Source: Denitromonas sp. (GTDB lineage Bacteria > Pseudomonadota > Gammaproteobacteria > Burkholderiales > Rhodocyclaceae). From it: a stretch of 64,000 nt of DNA. The stretch is taken from contig NZ_JAUCBR010000004.1 in NCBI RefSeq assembly GCF_034676725.1, positions 4,597,464 through 4,661,463 on the forward strand, written 5' to 3'. The notes under the pieces were generated by a model. It saw only the letters and a list, made by a program, of their open reading frames with translations. It was not told where the DNA came from and ran no database searches. Both the position numbers and the translations under genes were made by a program. This document shows positions 62,763 through 64,000 of the stretch, piece by piece (the first letter of the stretch is position 1; each line of letters opens with the position of its first letter).

Positions 62763-63851
62763 GTGATCACAGACGAGGTGTATGTGGAAATCGAACTGTT
62801 GAGGCGTCACGGGCTGAGCCTTCGGCGCATTGCTGCGGAGGTGGGATGTGCGGTGAACACGGTGCGGGCGCACCTGGCATCGCCGGCTCTGCCACGCTAC
62901 GAGCGCAAGGTCAGGCGGGTAACGAAGCTGGCGCCCTTCGAGGCGTACTTGCGTGAGCGCCAGGCGGCGGCGCACCCGCACTGGATCCCTGCGACGGTCC
63001 TGATGCGCGAGATCGTGGCGCAGGGCTATCAGGGCGGCGCCAGCCAGTTGCGCGCGTTCATGCACACGCTCAAGCCGGCGCAGCCACAAGAGCCGGTGGT
63101 GCGCTTCGAGACGGCGCCGGGCCACCAGATGCAGGTCGACTGGGTGGAGTTTCGTAAGGGTGCACAACCGCTGTACGCGTTCTGCGCCACGCTCGGCTAC
63201 AGCCGCATGAGCTACGTCGAGTTTGTCGCCGACATGAAGGTGAGCACGCTGATCGGCTGCCACGAGCGCAGCTTCGCCGCGTTCGGAGGCGTGGTGCGCC
63301 AGGTGCTGTACGACAACATGAAGACGGTCGTGCTCGAACGCGATGTCCAGGGCGAAGGCGCACACCGCTTTCACGCCGGCTTTCTCGACTACGCCCGTCA
63401 CGCCGGGTTCGTGATCAAGCTGTGCCGCCCCTACCGGGCGCGCACCAAGGGTAAGGTCGAGCGCTTCAACGGCTATCTGCGCCGCTCGTTCTATGTGCCT
63501 TTGGTTGCACAGTTCAAGCAGGCCGGCCTGGTGCTCGACGCCGCCACGGCCACGGTGCAGGTGCGCCGCTGGCTCGACGAGGTCGCCAACGTGCGCGTGC
63601 ATGGCACCACTGGCGAGCCCCCGCTGACCCGGCTGGCCGCTGAACGGGCCGCGCTGCAGCCCTTGGCGCCGCCGTGGCGCGGCGACATCGAGGGCGCCCG
63701 GCCGCAGGCTGCAGCAGCGCAACAGGAGGCGCCCACGCGCCCGCCCGGCGTGCGTGCGCACCTCGAAACGGCACAACCCGCCCAGCATCCGCTGGCCATC
63801 TATGACCAGTTGCTACAGACGCTGCAGCGTTCGCAGGAGATCGGCGCATGA
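62763..63851 (+). CDS. istA: IS21-family transposase IstA
   Basis: The 362-residue transposase has an N-terminal HTH (YVEIELLRRHGLSLRRIAAE, GCAVNTVRAHLASP) and an rve-type DDE core: Asp in QMQVDWVEF, Asp in VLYDNMKTVV and Glu in TKGKVERFNGYL. GTG 62763 is chosen (GGAG 5 nt upstream); the frame runs from 62721, but that part is terminal repeat. It overlaps istB by 4 nt (ATGA). Confidence 0.93.
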   Translation: MITDEVYVEIELLRRHGLSLRRIAAEVGCAVNTVRAHLASPALPRYERKVRRVTKLAPFEAYLRERQAAAHPHWIPATVLMREIVAQGYQGGASQLRAFMHTLKPAQPQEPVVRFETAPGHQMQVDWVEFRKGAQPLYAFCATLGYSRMSYVEFVADMKVSTLIGCHERSFAAFGGVVRQVLYDNMKTVVLERDVQGEGAHRFHAGFLDYARHAGFVIKLCRPYRARTKGKVERFNGYLRRSFYVPLVAQFKQAGLVLDAATATVQVRRWLDEVANVRVHGTTGEPPLTRLAAERAALQPLAPPWRGDIEGARPQAAAAQQEAPTRPPGVRAHLETAQPAQHPLAIYDQLLQTLQRSQEIGA

Positions 63852-64000
63852 ACCTGCAATACGAACGGATCCAGACGCTGTGTCAGACCTTGAGCCTGCC
63901 GCTGACCGCCCAGGGCTATGCCGCAGCGGCGCAGCAGGCAGCCACCGACCAACTGGGCTACAGCGACTTCCTCGAACAATTGCTCCGCGCCGAGGCGGCC
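63848..64000 (+). CDS. istB: IS21-family helper ATPase IstB, 3' part cut by the window edge
   Basis: The first 51 codons are present (MNLQYERIQTLCQTLSLPLT, DFLEQLLRAEAA), matching the N-terminal domain of IstB. The AAA domain lies beyond the window. Start is the ATG of the ATGA overlap with istA. Confidence 0.88.
   Translation, partial: MNLQYERIQTLCQTLSLPLTAQGYAAAAQQAATDQLGYSDFLEQLLRAEAA

Larger units (their letters stand above)
62691..64000 (+). mobile_element. IS21-family element, right part outside the window
   Basis: The left end TGTAATTTGATACGGG at 62691 is followed by a second copy of TTGATAC at 62721 (first at 62697), the multiple end repeats usual for IS21. istA and the start of istB follow in the standard order. 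The right end is not seen. Confidence 0.85.

Overview
The window is a GC-rich chromosomal segment from a Gram-negative proteobacterium, most likely a betaproteobacterium of the Rhodocyclales type (Azoarcus/Thauera-like). This is inferred from the petABC operon next to sspA-sspB, the block ndk-rlmN-pilW-rodZ-ispG-hisS-yfgM-bamB-der-hfq-hflX-hflK-hflC-DUF2065-hisZ-purA, the use of HisZ, and the outer-membrane genes tamA and bamB. The species cannot be fixed from the sequence alone.

From 1 to about 50.6 kb the content is mostly core. It starts with the 5' part of tamA, a lipoprotein substrate-binding protein of a branched-chain amino acid ABC transporter, a long putA, fbp, dadA, a bacteriohemerythrin, sspB-sspA and the cytochrome bc1 operon petA-petB-petC (all minus strand except dadA). 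Next come a frameshifted CoA-transferase gene, recR-ybaB-dnaX, a ZIP-type metal transporter, the SRP RNA gene, an acyl-CoA synthetase, rnr-rlmB and two separately transcribed tRNA-Leu(CAG) genes. The long minus-strand housekeeping run from ndk (40.1 kb) down to purA (24.6 kb) shows many 1-4 nt stop/start overlaps, so it is probably translated as tightly coupled blocks. Beyond it are a frameshifted TRAP-type dctP divergent from a DctS/DctR-like two-component pair, tilS-accA, feoA-feoB with FNR-like and Fur-like sites, and an unusual pair: an AAA/STAND-like protein whose Walker A lysine is replaced by leucine, followed 6 bp later by an MscS channel.

From about 50.6 kb to the right edge the window is an accessory region with visibly lower GC content. 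It begins with a 222-bp non-coding element with terminal inverted repeats and nested perfect stems (MITE-like). It continues with a Phd/YefM-ParE-type toxin-antitoxin pair whose toxin seems to have lost its ATG (ATA at the expected position), and then a complete four-gene Wadjet type I anti-plasmid system (jetA, jetB, jetC, jetD). After it lie a HAD-family protein, a FitAB/VapBC-type toxin-antitoxin operon with a 19-bp perfect palindromic operator, an OST-HTH/LOTUS-domain protein, an unrecognised gene, an IS3-family element and an IS21-family element inserted into it, which runs off the window.

The clearest defence system, Wadjet, is already described. The less explained items are the Walker-A-less ATPase plus MscS pair, the LOTUS protein, the structured 222-bp element and the start-codon-damaged toxin. 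Two apparent frameshifts (CoA transferase and dctP) are each repaired by reading GTTCGAC as GTCGAC, so they may be sequencing errors rather than real pseudogenes.
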